Assembly (NCBI GenBank): GCA_964396165.1
Contig: CAYNEF010000001.1
Coordinates: forward strand, 1-64,000
Direction: 5' to 3'
DNA: 64,000 bases
Origin: CALCZU01 sp964396165
GTDB taxonomy: Bacteria; Bdellovibrionota; FAC87; UBA2466
Positions within the stretch are counted from its first letter, which is position 1; each line of letters starts with the position of its first letter. Below the pieces are notes generated by a model. It saw nothing but the letters and a program-made list of their open reading frames with translations. It ran no database searches and was not told the DNA's origin. The position numbers were made by a program, and so were the translations under genes. This document shows, one piece after another, positions 1 to 9,755 of this stretch.

Positions 1-14
1 TCGGTAAAAAGGGC

Positions 15-401
15 TCATCGTTCCAATTTGCATTCCTCGCGTATGGTAACTTCTTTATTATCCTCCATGAAAAAAGCTTTATCATGTTTGAAGAAAAAGA
101 CTTTTTTCCCACTTTCTGCGTAACATTCGACTTCAAGCGAAGATCCTATGTCACCGAAAAACTCACAATCTACACCATAAAGTAAATTTTGTGCTGTTAT
201 TACATAGTGTTCATTGTAACCCACATACTTTACGTAACCCCTTAAGGCTTTAACAGTATAGAGCATTTTATTAATTGCGTTGCGTGTTACGTAGAATTGA
301 GTTTCCGATAAGTCACTACCACATATGAGTGACACGGGTTTCGTCGCCGCCGATAATAGCCCCGATAAAAAGAATGCAGCTATAATAATTTGTATTTTCA
401 T
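15..401 (-). CDS. Exported hypothetical protein, about 128 aa
   Basis: I do not recognise a family. The N-terminus (MKIQIIIAAFFLSGLLSAA) is a typical Sec signal peptide, so the product is probably exported. I chose the ATG at 401 over the upstream in-frame start because an AGGAG ribosome-binding sequence sits just before it and the signal peptide then begins at residue 1. The mature part is about 105 residues with four or five Cys, suggesting disulfides in the periplasm or outside the cell. It stands alone, antisense to nothing obvious, and the stop codon lies close to the window edge. Confidence 0.7.
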   Translation of the reverse strand: MKIQIIIAAFFLSGLLSAATKPVSLICGSDLSETQFYVTRNAINKMLYTVKALRGYVKYVGYNEHYVITAQNLLYGVDCEFFGDIGSSLEVECYAESGKKVFFFKHDKAFFMEDNKEVTIREECKLER

Positions 402-484
402 TTTTTTTCTCCTAAAAGGAATATGCAATACAAGTCAGCATTTAAAAATTGAAATCGCGTTAAGGACTGTTAAGTAAAAGTTAC

Positions 485-1267
485 CTATTTACCCAGCCGA
501 CAGTTCGGAAATTCCTTATGACAGCGAGCTAGAAATCCCCACGCCATCCCATAGGGTTCAAAGGATCCATCGTCTAGACCGAGCGACGGCAGTGCAAACA
601 CGTCGATAGAATTCGATTGTCTTAGAAATTCTTCATATTCCTTAGCGTACTCCGGCGAAAACTCACTCGTTACATAGCTGAGGAAAGGCTTGGGATCAGC
701 TTCGATAGTCTTGAGAATTTTCGGACCTACGTACTTAGTAATATAAGCTTTAAAGTCGGGCATGGTGGCAAACGCAGAAGGCCTCCAAGCCGTTGTTACC
801 ACCTTGACGAAGAGGTCCCCTGGCTTTTCGATAATTCCAGAACGCAGCATAACATCTGAATGGACGGAGCGTATAGCGTAGATATGGACTGTTTTGCTCT
901 CAAATGTTTGGTCTTGTTTTTCTTGGACAAACTTATTGTAATCAGCGAGTTGTTCTTTCTGTCCTGGGTAAAGGATGATTCTTAATCCACATCGACCATC
1001 TAGCTTTATCCAGATTCCAGCCTTCAGACCTAGTGCGTGGGCTGGTTTTAAATAAGTTTCGTCAGCAAATTTCGCTACTCGTTCACAGTTTTTCTCAGAT
1101 GAGAGTTGTGGAAAGTCCTGTCGAACTAGATGATGAACGAACCACCGATTTTCAGAGGAGGAAGGGTTGTCGTAAAAGTCTAAAGACTCTCGACCTGGAA
1201 TGGAGTCGGCGGCCCAGGACAGGTTGTTTAGGCTTATAAGAGTGAGCACTAAGATGGATAATTTCAT
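485..1267 (-). CDS. Exported hypothetical protein, 260 aa
   Basis: Unrecognised secreted protein. It has a short signal peptide (MKLSILVLTLISLNNLSWAA) followed by a soluble domain rich in aromatic residues and containing five Cys. The ATG at 1267 has a GGAG element seven bases upstream; the longer reading begins with TTG four codons earlier and is less likely. No catalytic motif is evident to me. It is one of a cluster of orphan exported proteins in the first 11 kb, as is common in predatory and saprophytic Bdellovibrionota. Confidence 0.75.
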   Translation of the reverse strand: MKLSILVLTLISLNNLSWAADSIPGRESLDFYDNPSSSENRWFVHHLVRQDFPQLSSEKNCERVAKFADETYLKPAHALGLKAGIWIKLDGRCGLRIILYPGQKEQLADYNKFVQEKQDQTFESKTVHIYAIRSVHSDVMLRSGIIEKPGDLFVKVVTTAWRPSAFATMPDFKAYITKYVGPKILKTIEADPKPFLSYVTSEFSPEYAKEYEEFLRQSNSIDVFALPSLGLDDGSFEPYGMAWGFLARCHKEFPNCRLGK

Positions 1268-1463
1268 TATGTTCTCCAAAGTAAAGTTCCTACGTACGTT
1301 ATTCTGCAGCTAAACCTATTTCAAGCCGCAGCGTGGGTAACAACTTTGCTACGGAACGATGGGAAATACCTAAGAGTTGCCTATGTCTTTGAATTTTCTG
1401 ACCACAAAGTTTTTATGAGCTGACTCACTCGTAGCAAGCCAGCTCATACGGAAAGAAACCTTT

Positions 1464-1766
1464 TTACTTGATACATTTAGGAATAATGGTCATTGCGTAT
1501 TCACAATCTTCCATCTGAGAATAATGTTTTACGCTTTCGTAGCCTCCCTCATCGTTTAAGTAACGAAGAACAGGCATGTATTGTGGCAGCGCGATAACAC
1601 AGTCACATCTACCATTTTTAGAGCGGGTCTTTCCAATCAATTCCTGATCTTCTTGCTGCGGCGAAACTGAAGAAGGCGTAACAGAAATCGAAATGGACTT
1701 TTGCTCGCCGGCAAAAACAAATTGTGACGAAACAGTTAGGACCAAAAGAAATAAACATTTTTTCAT
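1464..1766 (-). CDS. Small exported hypothetical protein, 100 aa
   Basis: A 100-residue protein with a clear signal peptide (MKKCLFLLVLTVSSQFVFAG) and four Cys in the mature part (GRCDCV, DCEY and the C-terminal KCIK), which could form two disulfides. A GGGAG-type ribosome-binding site lies before the ATG at 1766. I recognise no family. It is monocistronic, with a 341-base gap to the next gene. Confidence 0.65.
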   Translation of the reverse strand: MKKCLFLLVLTVSSQFVFAGEQKSISISVTPSSVSPQQEDQELIGKTRSKNGRCDCVIALPQYMPVLRYLNDEGGYESVKHYSQMEDCEYAMTIIPKCIK

Positions 1767-2107
1767 ACTCTAGCTCCCTTTTTAAGTTGATGGCACTTCA
1801 CAATGCAAAGCGATGGCCAGAGCGTTTGGGCTTATCTAAAACTTGACCGAAGCGCCAAAATGCTCAATTCAAATATGAAAACAAACTGTATTTAATCTAA
1901 ATTTTCTTGCTAATGAGATGGATTACTTAAATAAACAAGCAAAACGAAGAAAGCTTAGACAATCGAACTGATAATACCACCCCTTATCGTTCGCCAAGCG
2001 AACAAATAGTGCGGCTCTATTTGCTTTTTTTATGGAACTACTTTTAAAAAATAGGTACAAGCTCTGTGAATTTAGATTGCTTCACAATGAAGCGGTTAGG
2101 AGTAAAA
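1767..2107. other. Intergenic region with small hairpins
   Basis: A 341-base gap between divergent genes. It holds a short inverted repeat, GTTCGC-CAA-GCGAAC (1989-2003), followed by AAATAG...CTATTT and a T-run (2004-2030) that could form a weak terminator-like hairpin. The rest is AT-rich and presumably carries the promoters of the two flanking genes. I see no small gene in it. Confidence 0.4.
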
Positions 2108-2458
2108 ATGAAATTCGTTCTATCGTTATTTTTAATGCTTGGATTCGTGAGTTCCACTTTCGCAAGACCTTTGGATACTTCTGATAAGGCGAAAAGAGTA
2201 CTATCTCTGCTAGCACCCAAACTTTCAAAAATCGAAGGTGTGAATGGCTACGGAGTCACAGGTTGTAACGCTAAAACAGGAGCACCTTCACTTAAAGGTG
2301 ATTTTGTACACTGTATTTCCATCCTCACTGAAACTAAGGATGCCTACGAGGAATTAATCGAGACCTATCCAGTAGGCACCAAAATCAAAGGCGTTTATAT
2401 TACCGTAGAGCAAGTCGGAGTGATTAGTCCAGAGCCTAACGCATCAGGCGGTAACTAA
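2108..2458 (+). CDS. Exported hypothetical protein, 116 aa
   Basis: Small exported protein with signal peptide MKFVLSLFLMLGFVSSTFA. The ATG at 2108 is chosen because TTAGGAG precedes it; the upstream in-frame starts lack a ribosome-binding site and would put residues in front of the signal peptide. The mature domain is about 95 residues with two Cys. Its stop lies two bases before the start of the TIGR02147 regulator, so the two are probably cotranscribed and translationally coupled. A TIGR02147 regulator paired with a small exported protein is a recurrent arrangement in Bdellovibrio-like genomes, as far as I recall. Confidence 0.7.
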   Translation: MKFVLSLFLMLGFVSSTFARPLDTSDKAKRVLSLLAPKLSKIEGVNGYGVTGCNAKTGAPSLKGDFVHCISILTETKDAYEELIETYPVGTKIKGVYITVEQVGVISPEPNASGGN

Positions 2459-2460
2459 GC

Positions 2461-3300
2461 TTGGATTTAAATGTTTTACTAGATTGTGGAGGGTTCAACG
2501 ATTTCTTAATTAAATCGTTGGCTCTCCAATATTCTAAAAAAAAACGAGTTAATTACTCAGACTTTTCTATGCGTGCAGGCTTTGCTTCACGTAGTTATTT
2601 GACCGAGTTACTTAAAGGTAAAAAAGGGCTTTCTCATGACTCACTCATGAAAATAAAGTCTGGTCTCAAACTTCCAAAATCTTATTTGGCCTTACTTGAG
2701 TTGCTAGCTTTACAAGATTATCCAGAATTACGCCCCAAAACGCTTACAATTGATCTTCTAAATAAAAAACTTACTAAAGCTCGTCGTACTTGCAGAGCTA
2801 AACGAATTGAAAAAGGCGCAGTTCATGAGCTTTCCTCACTTGCCGGACGTTCTGAAACCTATCAGGTATATGCGTCACTGGGCTCTGAGGAAAAGGGTGC
2901 CAGCCTTGATCAGATCCACTTAAGAAGTCGTTTGCCTGAAAAGAGCATAGAAAAATCTTTAGAGTTGCTTATTAAGGAGAATATCGTTGAGAAAAAAGAG
3001 GAGCGCTTCTATGCAAAAGCAAACTCCCTTTCGCTGTTTGGTCTAAAAAGCGATGAAGGCCTCTCCGAGCTATTTGGGCAAGTATGTAGGCAAATCATAG
3101 AAAATCGTAAGCAGCTCACCGACGATGAAACTAACTCGATATTCTATACATCGTTTTCCATGAACGAGTGTGACTTCGTGCGCTTCAAAGTTAAAATGAA
3201 AGAAGCTATCTTTTCTGTCGTAGAGGAGTTTCAAGAAGATGATGGCGATTCAGTAAGGCAACTATTTTTCTCGTCCTTCACTAATCTACGTAATTTATGA
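2461..3300 (+). CDS. TIGR02147 family regulator-like protein
   Basis: The N-terminal part (residues 1-70: NDFLIKSLALQYSKKKRVNYSDFSMRAGFASRSYLTELLKGKKGLS) matches the TIGR02147 family. This family is expanded in Fibrobacter and in Bdellovibrio, and it has an HTH-like N-terminus and a winged-helix-like middle. Length (279 aa) is usual for the family. The function is not established; a DNA-binding regulatory role is assumed. Translation appears to begin at TTG, directly after the stop of the upstream exported gene, consistent with coupling. It is the best taxonomic clue in the window. Confidence 0.8.
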   Translation: MDLNVLLDCGGFNDFLIKSLALQYSKKKRVNYSDFSMRAGFASRSYLTELLKGKKGLSHDSLMKIKSGLKLPKSYLALLELLALQDYPELRPKTLTIDLLNKKLTKARRTCRAKRIEKGAVHELSSLAGRSETYQVYASLGSEEKGASLDQIHLRSRLPEKSIEKSLELLIKENIVEKKEERFYAKANSLSLFGLKSDEGLSELFGQVCRQIIENRKQLTDDETNSIFYTSFSMNECDFVRFKVKMKEAIFSVVEEFQEDDGDSVRQLFFSSFTNLRNL

Positions 3301-3379
3301 TCAGTTCTTTGACATCTGGCAGCTTTGAAACTTACGACAAATTAGTCAAAAGGTGTTAAAGTAAAAAAAAATATATCTT

Positions 3380-4771
3380 ATGAAAATCATTTTATTTTTT
3401 TGTCTCTTAGCACATATTTCTTGGGGGAAGTGTTCCACTTTATTAAATGATATCGCCAATGAGGGAAAGAGCCTCTCCCAACACCTAAATCAAGCTTTAT
3501 TAGAAAAAGATGAATCCAAAATAGAAAAAGCTTTAAACGCTTTTCCTACCCAGACAACATTGCATATGCTTAAATTTTCTCAAGATGAGACTATGCCATT
3601 TACGGCAAGGCTTTTTGCTTTAAGGCAGACGTATAGGAAGGCGAGCTCTTCCCCCAAACTCCCCCATTGGCTAAAACAAGAGCTGGTTTCAGATGCCTTA
3701 TCCCACGTAGAAAATTTCATAGAAATCCAAACAGCTTGGGCAAATGGACACTTATCAAGTGAATACTCTCCTCAAAAATCACTAACGAAGTCGAATGTCC
3801 CAGAACGATTTCGCGGATTAAACATTCCAATGAATGACGATTTAAGCGTGCTAAATAACACGGCACTTGAACTCCTCGCTAAACTCGAGCCTGATCTCTT
3901 TCTTAAGAAAATTCATGAATTAAAAGATCTCGCTTTAACCATGATAGAGAAAACGGATGAAGGAGATCCCGCTACTCGTAAAAAAGCTTTCAAAGAGATC
4001 GAGAGGACTTTTTCAAATTTGAGCATCAATCAAAGTCTCGATTTGAAGTTATTCGGAAAAACATTTCAAATCTTGGCAGACAACCCCTATACCCTCGATA
4101 CAGCAATAGAAATGACAAATGGAGTGGTACAAAATTTTCAAGAAACTAGAAAAGATAAAGAGACTCAAAAAATCTGGGACCAAAATGTGACTCTCTTTAA
4201 CCAAAACCTGCCTGAGTATTTACCTACTCAACTTGAATCCGCAGAAGCAGGGCCATTGCCGTTTTATAGAGTTATGAGCATTTGCCACGATATAGGTCAA
4301 TTACGCTCCTGTATGAGTGAACCCAGAGGCACACAGGAACTTGCCATGCGTCTTAGAAATACGATTGCGCGCGCTAAAGGCAGGTCACTTTCTCGCGATG
4401 AAATTGTTAATTTACATGCCGATGAATGGGAACTTTACCTTAGAACCCAAGACAGCACGAAATCTCAGCCTCTGGAAATAGTAAGTGGCGTAAGAGAAGT
4501 ACTTTTAAAATCTGCACAGGACTCTCAAGCTTCACCCTTTGCAGCTACTCAAAAAAGGATGGGAAACCCTTTTGAGTTTCACTCCTCATTTGTACTTCTT
4601 AATCAGTATCTCAGTCGTCTATCACAAGATGAGGCGCTACGAGCCAAAGTGATGAAAGATACAACAACGAAAAAGCTAATCGAGAAAATTGCAAAGGATA
4701 AGGACTCTGCGCAGATTTACGGGGAAAAAAATGTTAAAGAGGCTGAAGAGATCCTTTCAAAGTCAAACTGA
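3380..4771 (+). CDS. Exported helical hypothetical protein, 463 aa
   Basis: Large exported protein of unknown function. It has a signal peptide (MKIILFFCLLAHISWGKC), and the composition of the rest suggests a mostly alpha-helical fold with many Lys, Glu and Leu. There is no recognisable catalytic motif. No clear ribosome-binding site is seen before the ATG (only an A/T run). It lies 26 bases upstream of the LIC_10091-like gene and may form an operon with it. Confidence 0.65.
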   Translation: MKIILFFCLLAHISWGKCSTLLNDIANEGKSLSQHLNQALLEKDESKIEKALNAFPTQTTLHMLKFSQDETMPFTARLFALRQTYRKASSSPKLPHWLKQELVSDALSHVENFIEIQTAWANGHLSSEYSPQKSLTKSNVPERFRGLNIPMNDDLSVLNNTALELLAKLEPDLFLKKIHELKDLALTMIEKTDEGDPATRKKAFKEIERTFSNLSINQSLDLKLFGKTFQILADNPYTLDTAIEMTNGVVQNFQETRKDKETQKIWDQNVTLFNQNLPEYLPTQLESAEAGPLPFYRVMSICHDIGQLRSCMSEPRGTQELAMRLRNTIARAKGRSLSRDEIVNLHADEWELYLRTQDSTKSQPLEIVSGVREVLLKSAQDSQASPFAATQKRMGNPFEFHSSFVLLNQYLSRLSQDEALRAKVMKDTTTKKLIEKIAKDKDSAQIYGEKNVKEAEEILSKSN

Positions 4772-4797
4772 AAGATACTCATATGTTAAAATGAGTT

Positions 4798-5913
4798 ATG
4801 TTTAAGTTTTCGAGATGTCCATTTCTCCTTATAGCGATTTTGTGGGCATTTGTTTCCATGGCCGCCGATGAGGGCGCAAGTGGATACGGATTTATTTCTC
4901 AGGTTCATTTGCCAAACCAAACAAAAGGCCAACATTTTGGGTTTGAGCATCCCAACGAAACGCTTCCTCAATACGCAATTCCCATCTTAAAAAATGCACC
5001 GCAAGGTGTCTATGTCTCAGTGGGAACTGAAAGAGGATTTATTGGTGGCGCTCTGGCTGAAAAAGCGTCACATCTTCTATTAGCGGATGTAGATCCCAAG
5101 GTGGTTTTCTATAACAAAATCAACGCGGTTCTTCTAAAGCTATCTCAAGACAGAAAAGACTACCTCAAATTGCGCTTTGATACCCAACCGAACAAATGGT
5201 TAGCAATTGCTGAAAAAAGGGGGTTAGATCAAGCAGCTAGCCAAATAATTCAAAGTGCTATCAAAATGGAACAGGAATCAAGTACTCGTGTAAGCATAGA
5301 AAATTATTCGTGGTGGAAAGATGACATTAATGGCGCTAGTAGCATTGAGTTTAAAAGGAGTCGTAATAAATGGTTTCCTCAAAGGGCTTTTCGAGGGGCA
5401 AGCTATCTTGCTAGCGATTCTCAATACGAAAAATTACACCAGATGGCAAAAGACGACAGAATTGGAGTTCTTCAACTTGATTTTACTGATTTAGCTAATT
5501 TGCAGACAGTTGCGAACTATCTAAAATCGCAACACCTTCCAATAAGCGTTCTGGATACCAGTAACGTGATGGTTGAAATCAAAGAAAGCAATGGGAAACC
5601 TGATTACCGTATAAGAGATTTTCCTATCTATGAGGGGTTTCGCTCCGATGCATCGAACGAAAGTATTTTTCTAATGACTAAACTCAATAAATACCCACGA
5701 AGAAAAACCGGCACCCACTTTCGATGGGACTATCACGGTATTACATTCGGAATGTTAAATGACTCGAGAAACGGTGGAGCAGCCGACGTGTTACTTAGTC
5801 TGGTAAGAAGTGATGAAGCGATAGATAATCTCATTCGTACCCGAGAGGAATTAGCAACCCATCGCTCTTTCATTGGTATTTTATGTCGCAGAATCTTACT
5901 TCGCATAAAATGA
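4798..5913 (+). CDS. Exported LIC_10091-like (Rossmann/methyltransferase-like) protein
   Basis: The segment around residues 55-130 (QYAIPILKNAPQGVYVSVGTERGF, then LLLADVDPKVVFYNK and LSQDRKDYLKLRF) resembles the LIC_10091 family. Those proteins have a class I SAM-binding-like Rossmann fold, with GVYLGVG as the nucleotide-binding loop and an acidic residue after the second strand. This copy has an N-terminal signal peptide (FLLIAILWAFVSMAA), so it would act in the periplasm, where SAM is not expected. That is odd. Family assignment rests on remembered pattern only. Enzymatic activity is not claimed. Confidence 0.55.
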   Translation: MFKFSRCPFLLIAILWAFVSMAADEGASGYGFISQVHLPNQTKGQHFGFEHPNETLPQYAIPILKNAPQGVYVSVGTERGFIGGALAEKASHLLLADVDPKVVFYNKINAVLLKLSQDRKDYLKLRFDTQPNKWLAIAEKRGLDQAASQIIQSAIKMEQESSTRVSIENYSWWKDDINGASSIEFKRSRNKWFPQRAFRGASYLASDSQYEKLHQMAKDDRIGVLQLDFTDLANLQTVANYLKSQHLPISVLDTSNVMVEIKESNGKPDYRIRDFPIYEGFRSDASNESIFLMTKLNKYPRRKTGTHFRWDYHGITFGMLNDSRNGGAADVLLSLVRSDEAIDNLIRTREELATHRSFIGILCRRILLRIK

Positions 5914-6021
5914 GAAATAATTAAGGTTGAACGCTTCTCTTTGCGAAGATTACTGACTGTACGTGACAAGCTTTGGGAGTTGTCGCGGGATACAATACGG
6001 AAATTAAGGGGGAGCAACGAA

Positions 6022-6840
6022 GTGAAGACATTTTTCTTAGTACTTCTGATTAGTTTTCGATCCGCAGTTGCTGGGGAACATTCAAATTCTAATGCGGCGC
6101 ATGTTGCGGGGTTCGATTATGGGATAAGTGATCTGACTCGATGTATGGTTGATTTGCATCTTGCGGAGCAGCTTCCGCCGATTTTGCAGTATCCTGGGAG
6201 GTCTCGCAGGCTTCCCTCTTTGGCAGGAAAGTTACGTAGTGATGCGGGGATATTTATTATCGACCCAGGGAACTTTAAAACTTATTTTACTCCGAAGGGG
6301 AAGGTCGGTGAAGCGGGTGTTTGGAACCAGTGGGTGAAAATTGAGGGAATGCCCCCGATCTTGGCTTCCATCGATGCGGGTGGCAATGCATCGGCAAGAT
6401 TTCCGAGTGAATCTCGAGAGGTAGGGGCCACGGTGATCAAGCCCGTTCATATTGCTAGCAATAGTGGCACCGCATTCGAAGAAATCCGGAATCTTTTTTC
6501 AGAGCACTATTTGCGAGAATTAAAACGGACCGCCAAAGCCGAAGATCTGCCCCTAGCAATAAGTGACGCTCAACGCAGCTTCAAAATGTTTAAACATAAG
6601 GCACTGAGCCGAGACGAAGCGATAGATGAATTACGTACTTCTACTTGGCAGTTGAATTATTACTCTCGACTTCCATCGATTGAACGACTTGAAGGCTGCA
6701 CAAAATTTCTGCTCAACAATCAACAGAAAGAACAAGCAGCAAAATACCTCATTCAGATTAAAGGTCTTGCAGACAAAATTAAAGACGCATCTAGCATCAT
6801 GCACCAGATTCTTCTGCTAAACGGTAAATTGGAGATGTAA
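6022..6840 (+). CDS. Exported hypothetical protein, 272 aa
   Basis: Unrecognised exported protein. I start it at the GTG at 6022, preceded by GGGGGAG, because the protein then opens with a signal peptide (MKTFFLVLLISFRSAVAGEH). The longer reading from 5941 adds a basic, non-signal N-terminus. The C-terminal half is helical (residues 150-270). It follows the LIC_10091-like gene in the same direction after about 110 bases and may be cotranscribed with it. Confidence 0.6.
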   Translation: MKTFFLVLLISFRSAVAGEHSNSNAAHVAGFDYGISDLTRCMVDLHLAEQLPPILQYPGRSRRLPSLAGKLRSDAGIFIIDPGNFKTYFTPKGKVGEAGVWNQWVKIEGMPPILASIDAGGNASARFPSESREVGATVIKPVHIASNSGTAFEEIRNLFSEHYLRELKRTAKAEDLPLAISDAQRSFKMFKHKALSRDEAIDELRTSTWQLNYYSRLPSIERLEGCTKFLLNNQQKEQAAKYLIQIKGLADKIKDASSIMHQILLLNGKLEM

Positions 6841-6877
6841 ATAATTATACTTATGAGGACCTATGCGTCTGTTAAAA

Positions 6878-7414
6878 TTACTCAATTTTAGAGTAGAAAT
6901 AGCAATAACCGATGGTGTCTCCGGCTTTGTAGGGCTGGCTTCCTAACCAACCACAATTATTGCTTAGACAGACTTCCTTAAGAATAAAATAGACGGCACC
7001 ATTTTCAGTAAAAGCTTTTCTGAGCTCTTTGTAGTCCGAGCCTTTTTTAACTAAGACAAGAGAATTGCTCTCAGTTGAATGATAAGCTCCCTGCTCAAAT
7101 TCTGTTCCCACTTCTTCTGTAATATATCCGTAGATTTGGCTAGCAGATAGATGTCCAGTAAGTAAGTCAAAATAAAGCGAATAACCTAAAATCGGATCCC
7201 CGTAGACTATTGTGCCTAAATTAACATCTAACAATAGTTGTGGTTTTTGGGTTTCCACGCATTTTCCTTCCCAAACCGAATTCTTAGCAAAATCGCTAGT
7301 CGTAGCAGCTACATTTGCAGAATTAAATTTTTGCTGCACTCGCTCGTAGGGAGTTTCTGCAAAAAGCGAAATACTAAAAGACAAAATGAGGAAACGAAAA
7401 AATAATGAATTCAT
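6878..7414 (-). CDS. Exported hypothetical protein, 178 aa
   Basis: Exported protein with signal peptide MNSLFFRFLILSFSISLFAE. The ATG at 7414 is preceded by an AAGAGAG element; the in-frame ATG five codons upstream has none. The mature domain has five Cys, four of them towards the C-terminus (VCLSNNCGW, GYCYF). No known family is apparent to me. It is convergent with the gene ending at 6840. Confidence 0.6.
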   Translation of the reverse strand: MNSLFFRFLILSFSISLFAETPYERVQQKFNSANVAATTSDFAKNSVWEGKCVETQKPQLLLDVNLGTIVYGDPILGYSLYFDLLTGHLSASQIYGYITEEVGTEFEQGAYHSTESNSLVLVKKGSDYKELRKAFTENGAVYFILKEVCLSNNCGWLGSQPYKAGDTIGYCYFYSKIE

Positions 7415-7628
7415 ATACTCTCTTTTCATATTAGAAGCGATGATTAACCCATCGCGTCACACCTGTCAACCTTTGCTACTCATCTTTGCAGCAATCGATT
7501 ATTGCAATAAAGTTATCAATAAATAACTACAATTCACTTTTAATTAATATACAGACACCTTAAAAAGAAAGCACCTCAGTTCGAAGGTAGTAAGCCTTGA
7601 ATCGAGACAACAATTTATAGGAGTTCGT

Positions 7629-7991
7629 ATGAAAACAAAATCAAAGTTCGTATTGTGTGGCACTTTAATCCAAGTATTTGCTGTTTGTTCGTTTGCTGTG
7701 GCTGATCAACGCCCCAGCTATGAATGTAGCGTGGCCAGTAACGGGAGTGAGAAATCCATCCTGTTTAATTCAGATGCAGATACTGCTGTACTGCGGGTAG
7801 AAAATGTAGTCGCTACAGTCACACGTCCAACCCCCTTTGGTCTGCATCTTGCGATAACTGATGAGAATATTACGAAGTTAGAATCGTATGCCTATGGGGA
7901 TGGACGACCGACACGATTAGAAGCCGTTCTTATTCATCCATTTGGCGACGCTGGTTTCATAGGCAAGGTAGTCTGTGTTCTTACGCATTAG
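7629..7991 (+). CDS. Small exported hypothetical protein, 120 aa
   Basis: Short exported protein with a signal peptide ending near FAVADQ and a beta-rich mature domain of about 95 residues containing two Cys (YECSV and KVVCVLTH), probably a disulfide. ATAGGAG precedes the ATG at a normal distance. No family recognised. Confidence 0.6.
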   Translation: MKTKSKFVLCGTLIQVFAVCSFAVADQRPSYECSVASNGSEKSILFNSDADTAVLRVENVVATVTRPTPFGLHLAITDENITKLESYAYGDGRPTRLEAVLIHPFGDAGFIGKVVCVLTH

Positions 7992-8085
7992 ATTTAATCT
8001 TTGAAAATTATTTTGTGTGAACACTGCGACATTACTATTAGGCAGAGGACTCGTATAATCACTCTATTCAAATGGAGAACGAATC

Positions 8086-8865
8086 ATGAAGCGAATCGTT
8101 TTAGTTCTTATCTTAACTCTTCGATTGCTAGCCGAAAGCCACAGTTCACCTGGTACTAATCACATGAAAGAAGACTCTATCATTCAGAGTCCTATCTTGG
8201 CGTGTGATAATCAGGAAGAAACAAGCGAGCAGAAAGCACACTCTGTTCGAGAGATTAAGATCGAACAAAAAGACAAGCTTCTTAAAATCTCAGCTAAAAC
8301 CAAAACTACAGTTACAGACAAAGCTTCTGGTAAGGTTGAGAATTTAGATGAACCCGTTTATTGGGCCAGGAAAATTTCGCCGGAATTTCCTGGCGCCTTT
8401 CACGAAGTAAGTAATACCATTCGAAATGGTGTTCGCGTTATTCACTACTCGCCTTCACAATTGGTCGGGACAAATCCATCCGAAAACTATCAAGTCACGA
8501 CACTTCAACATGGAAATCGCAAGATCTTTTTGGTAGCTTCAGCTAAACGATTCGGACAAACAAATGATGGGACGGATCCAGCCCTTATGTATCGTAACCT
8601 CACGATCTTTGATTCGACAGGAAATCTTATACAGACTACGTTGACCTCGAATAAGACGACAGAAGCCAGAAAAAGTGCTGAAATCCATGCTAAAGACAAT
8701 TGGTTCCGCCTTTGCCCTAAACAAAAAGCTCTCGTTCTCTTTGGATTTGAGATTCCTCAAGCTAAGCGGTTTGCAACCCCTATGAAACTATCGCAGGCCG
8801 CACCTACAGAAGGTCTAGACAAAGAACTACACGATGAAATTTTTCAACTACTCAATAAAAGCTGA
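8086..8865 (+). CDS. Exported hypothetical protein upstream of a LysR gene
   Basis: A 259-residue protein with a weak signal peptide (MKRIVLVLILTLRLLAES). The mature part is beta-rich and has two Cys. I recognise no family. Its stop (TGA) overlaps the ATG of the LysR-family gene by one base, so the two are very probably one transcription unit with coupled translation. This is unusual for LysR regulators, which usually stand divergent to their targets. Confidence 0.6.
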   Translation: MKRIVLVLILTLRLLAESHSSPGTNHMKEDSIIQSPILACDNQEETSEQKAHSVREIKIEQKDKLLKISAKTKTTVTDKASGKVENLDEPVYWARKISPEFPGAFHEVSNTIRNGVRVIHYSPSQLVGTNPSENYQVTTLQHGNRKIFLVASAKRFGQTNDGTDPALMYRNLTIFDSTGNLIQTTLTSNKTTEARKSAEIHAKDNWFRLCPKQKALVLFGFEIPQAKRFATPMKLSQAAPTEGLDKELHDEIFQLLNKS

Positions 8866-9755
8866 TGAACATTGATCATCTTCACTATTTTTGTACTGTT
8901 TTTCGAACCGGTTCATTGGTGAGGGCCTCAGAGTTACTACATATTTCGCAGCCGGCAATATCAAAAGCAATCAAATCATTAGAAGTTGAAGTCGGACACA
9001 AGTTAGTTACAGCTTCGGGAAGAGGAATCGTCGTCACAGATTTTGGTAAGAAACTAGCTTTAGAAGCTGCGCCACTCATACAACAATTAAATAGTCTAGG
9101 GACGGAACATGCATCGTCTCCAAAAAATAATATTTTAAGAATCTCAACCTTTGAAGTTTTTTCTACTTATTTTTTGGGAAAAATCATCCCGGAAACGTTT
9201 GCAGATATGATTGTAGAAGTTTATGAATTAATTCCAGGTCCATTAGAGGACTCCATAGTGAATGAACGGTCAGACTTTGGAATTACCTACGTCCCAATTC
9301 CTCATGTAAGCCTTGATATCTTAAAAGTAACCACAATAGAAATGGGAATTTTTGGCATAAAGCGTAGATTTGATAATCTAGACTTCAAGGATTTACCCTT
9401 TGTGATCCCAAATCTCCCCATATCTGGAACACCGTCAAAGGCAATGGGTCTGGATGGATGGCCCGATGACCGACGTCCCAGAAAAGTGGCATACAAAGTT
9501 AGCATGATGGAAACTGCTTTAGAACTTTGCCGAAGAGGTGCTTCTGTCGGCTACTTTCCTAAGTTTGTAATAGATCTCCATAATGAGGTCGTTAATGCGC
9601 GATTTAAACTCGAGGAAATTTCTACTCCCATCGAAGCGAGCACAAAACGCCAAGATGTTTTTCTAGTTAAGAGAAAATCGAGTGTTGAATCGCCCTACTT
9701 TAAAAAACTCAGTAAGGCGCTTCGAAATCATGCGTCACGCGCAGCTTCACCGTAA
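8865..9755 (+). CDS. LysR-family transcriptional regulator
   Basis: The N-terminus (residues 1-60, HLHYFCTVFRTGSLVRASELLHISQPAISKAIKSLE) is a canonical LysR winged HTH. The C-terminal effector domain (about residues 90-290) is the periplasmic-binding-like fold of the family, and total length is 296 aa as expected. The co-inducer cannot be read from sequence. It is translationally coupled to an exported protein upstream and its last bases overlap the convergent serine protease gene. Confidence 0.85.
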   Translation: MNIDHLHYFCTVFRTGSLVRASELLHISQPAISKAIKSLEVEVGHKLVTASGRGIVVTDFGKKLALEAAPLIQQLNSLGTEHASSPKNNILRISTFEVFSTYFLGKIIPETFADMIVEVYELIPGPLEDSIVNERSDFGITYVPIPHVSLDILKVTTIEMGIFGIKRRFDNLDFKDLPFVIPNLPISGTPSKAMGLDGWPDDRRPRKVAYKVSMMETALELCRRGASVGYFPKFVIDLHNEVVNARFKLEEISTPIEASTKRQDVFLVKRKSSVESPYFKKLSKALRNHASRAASP

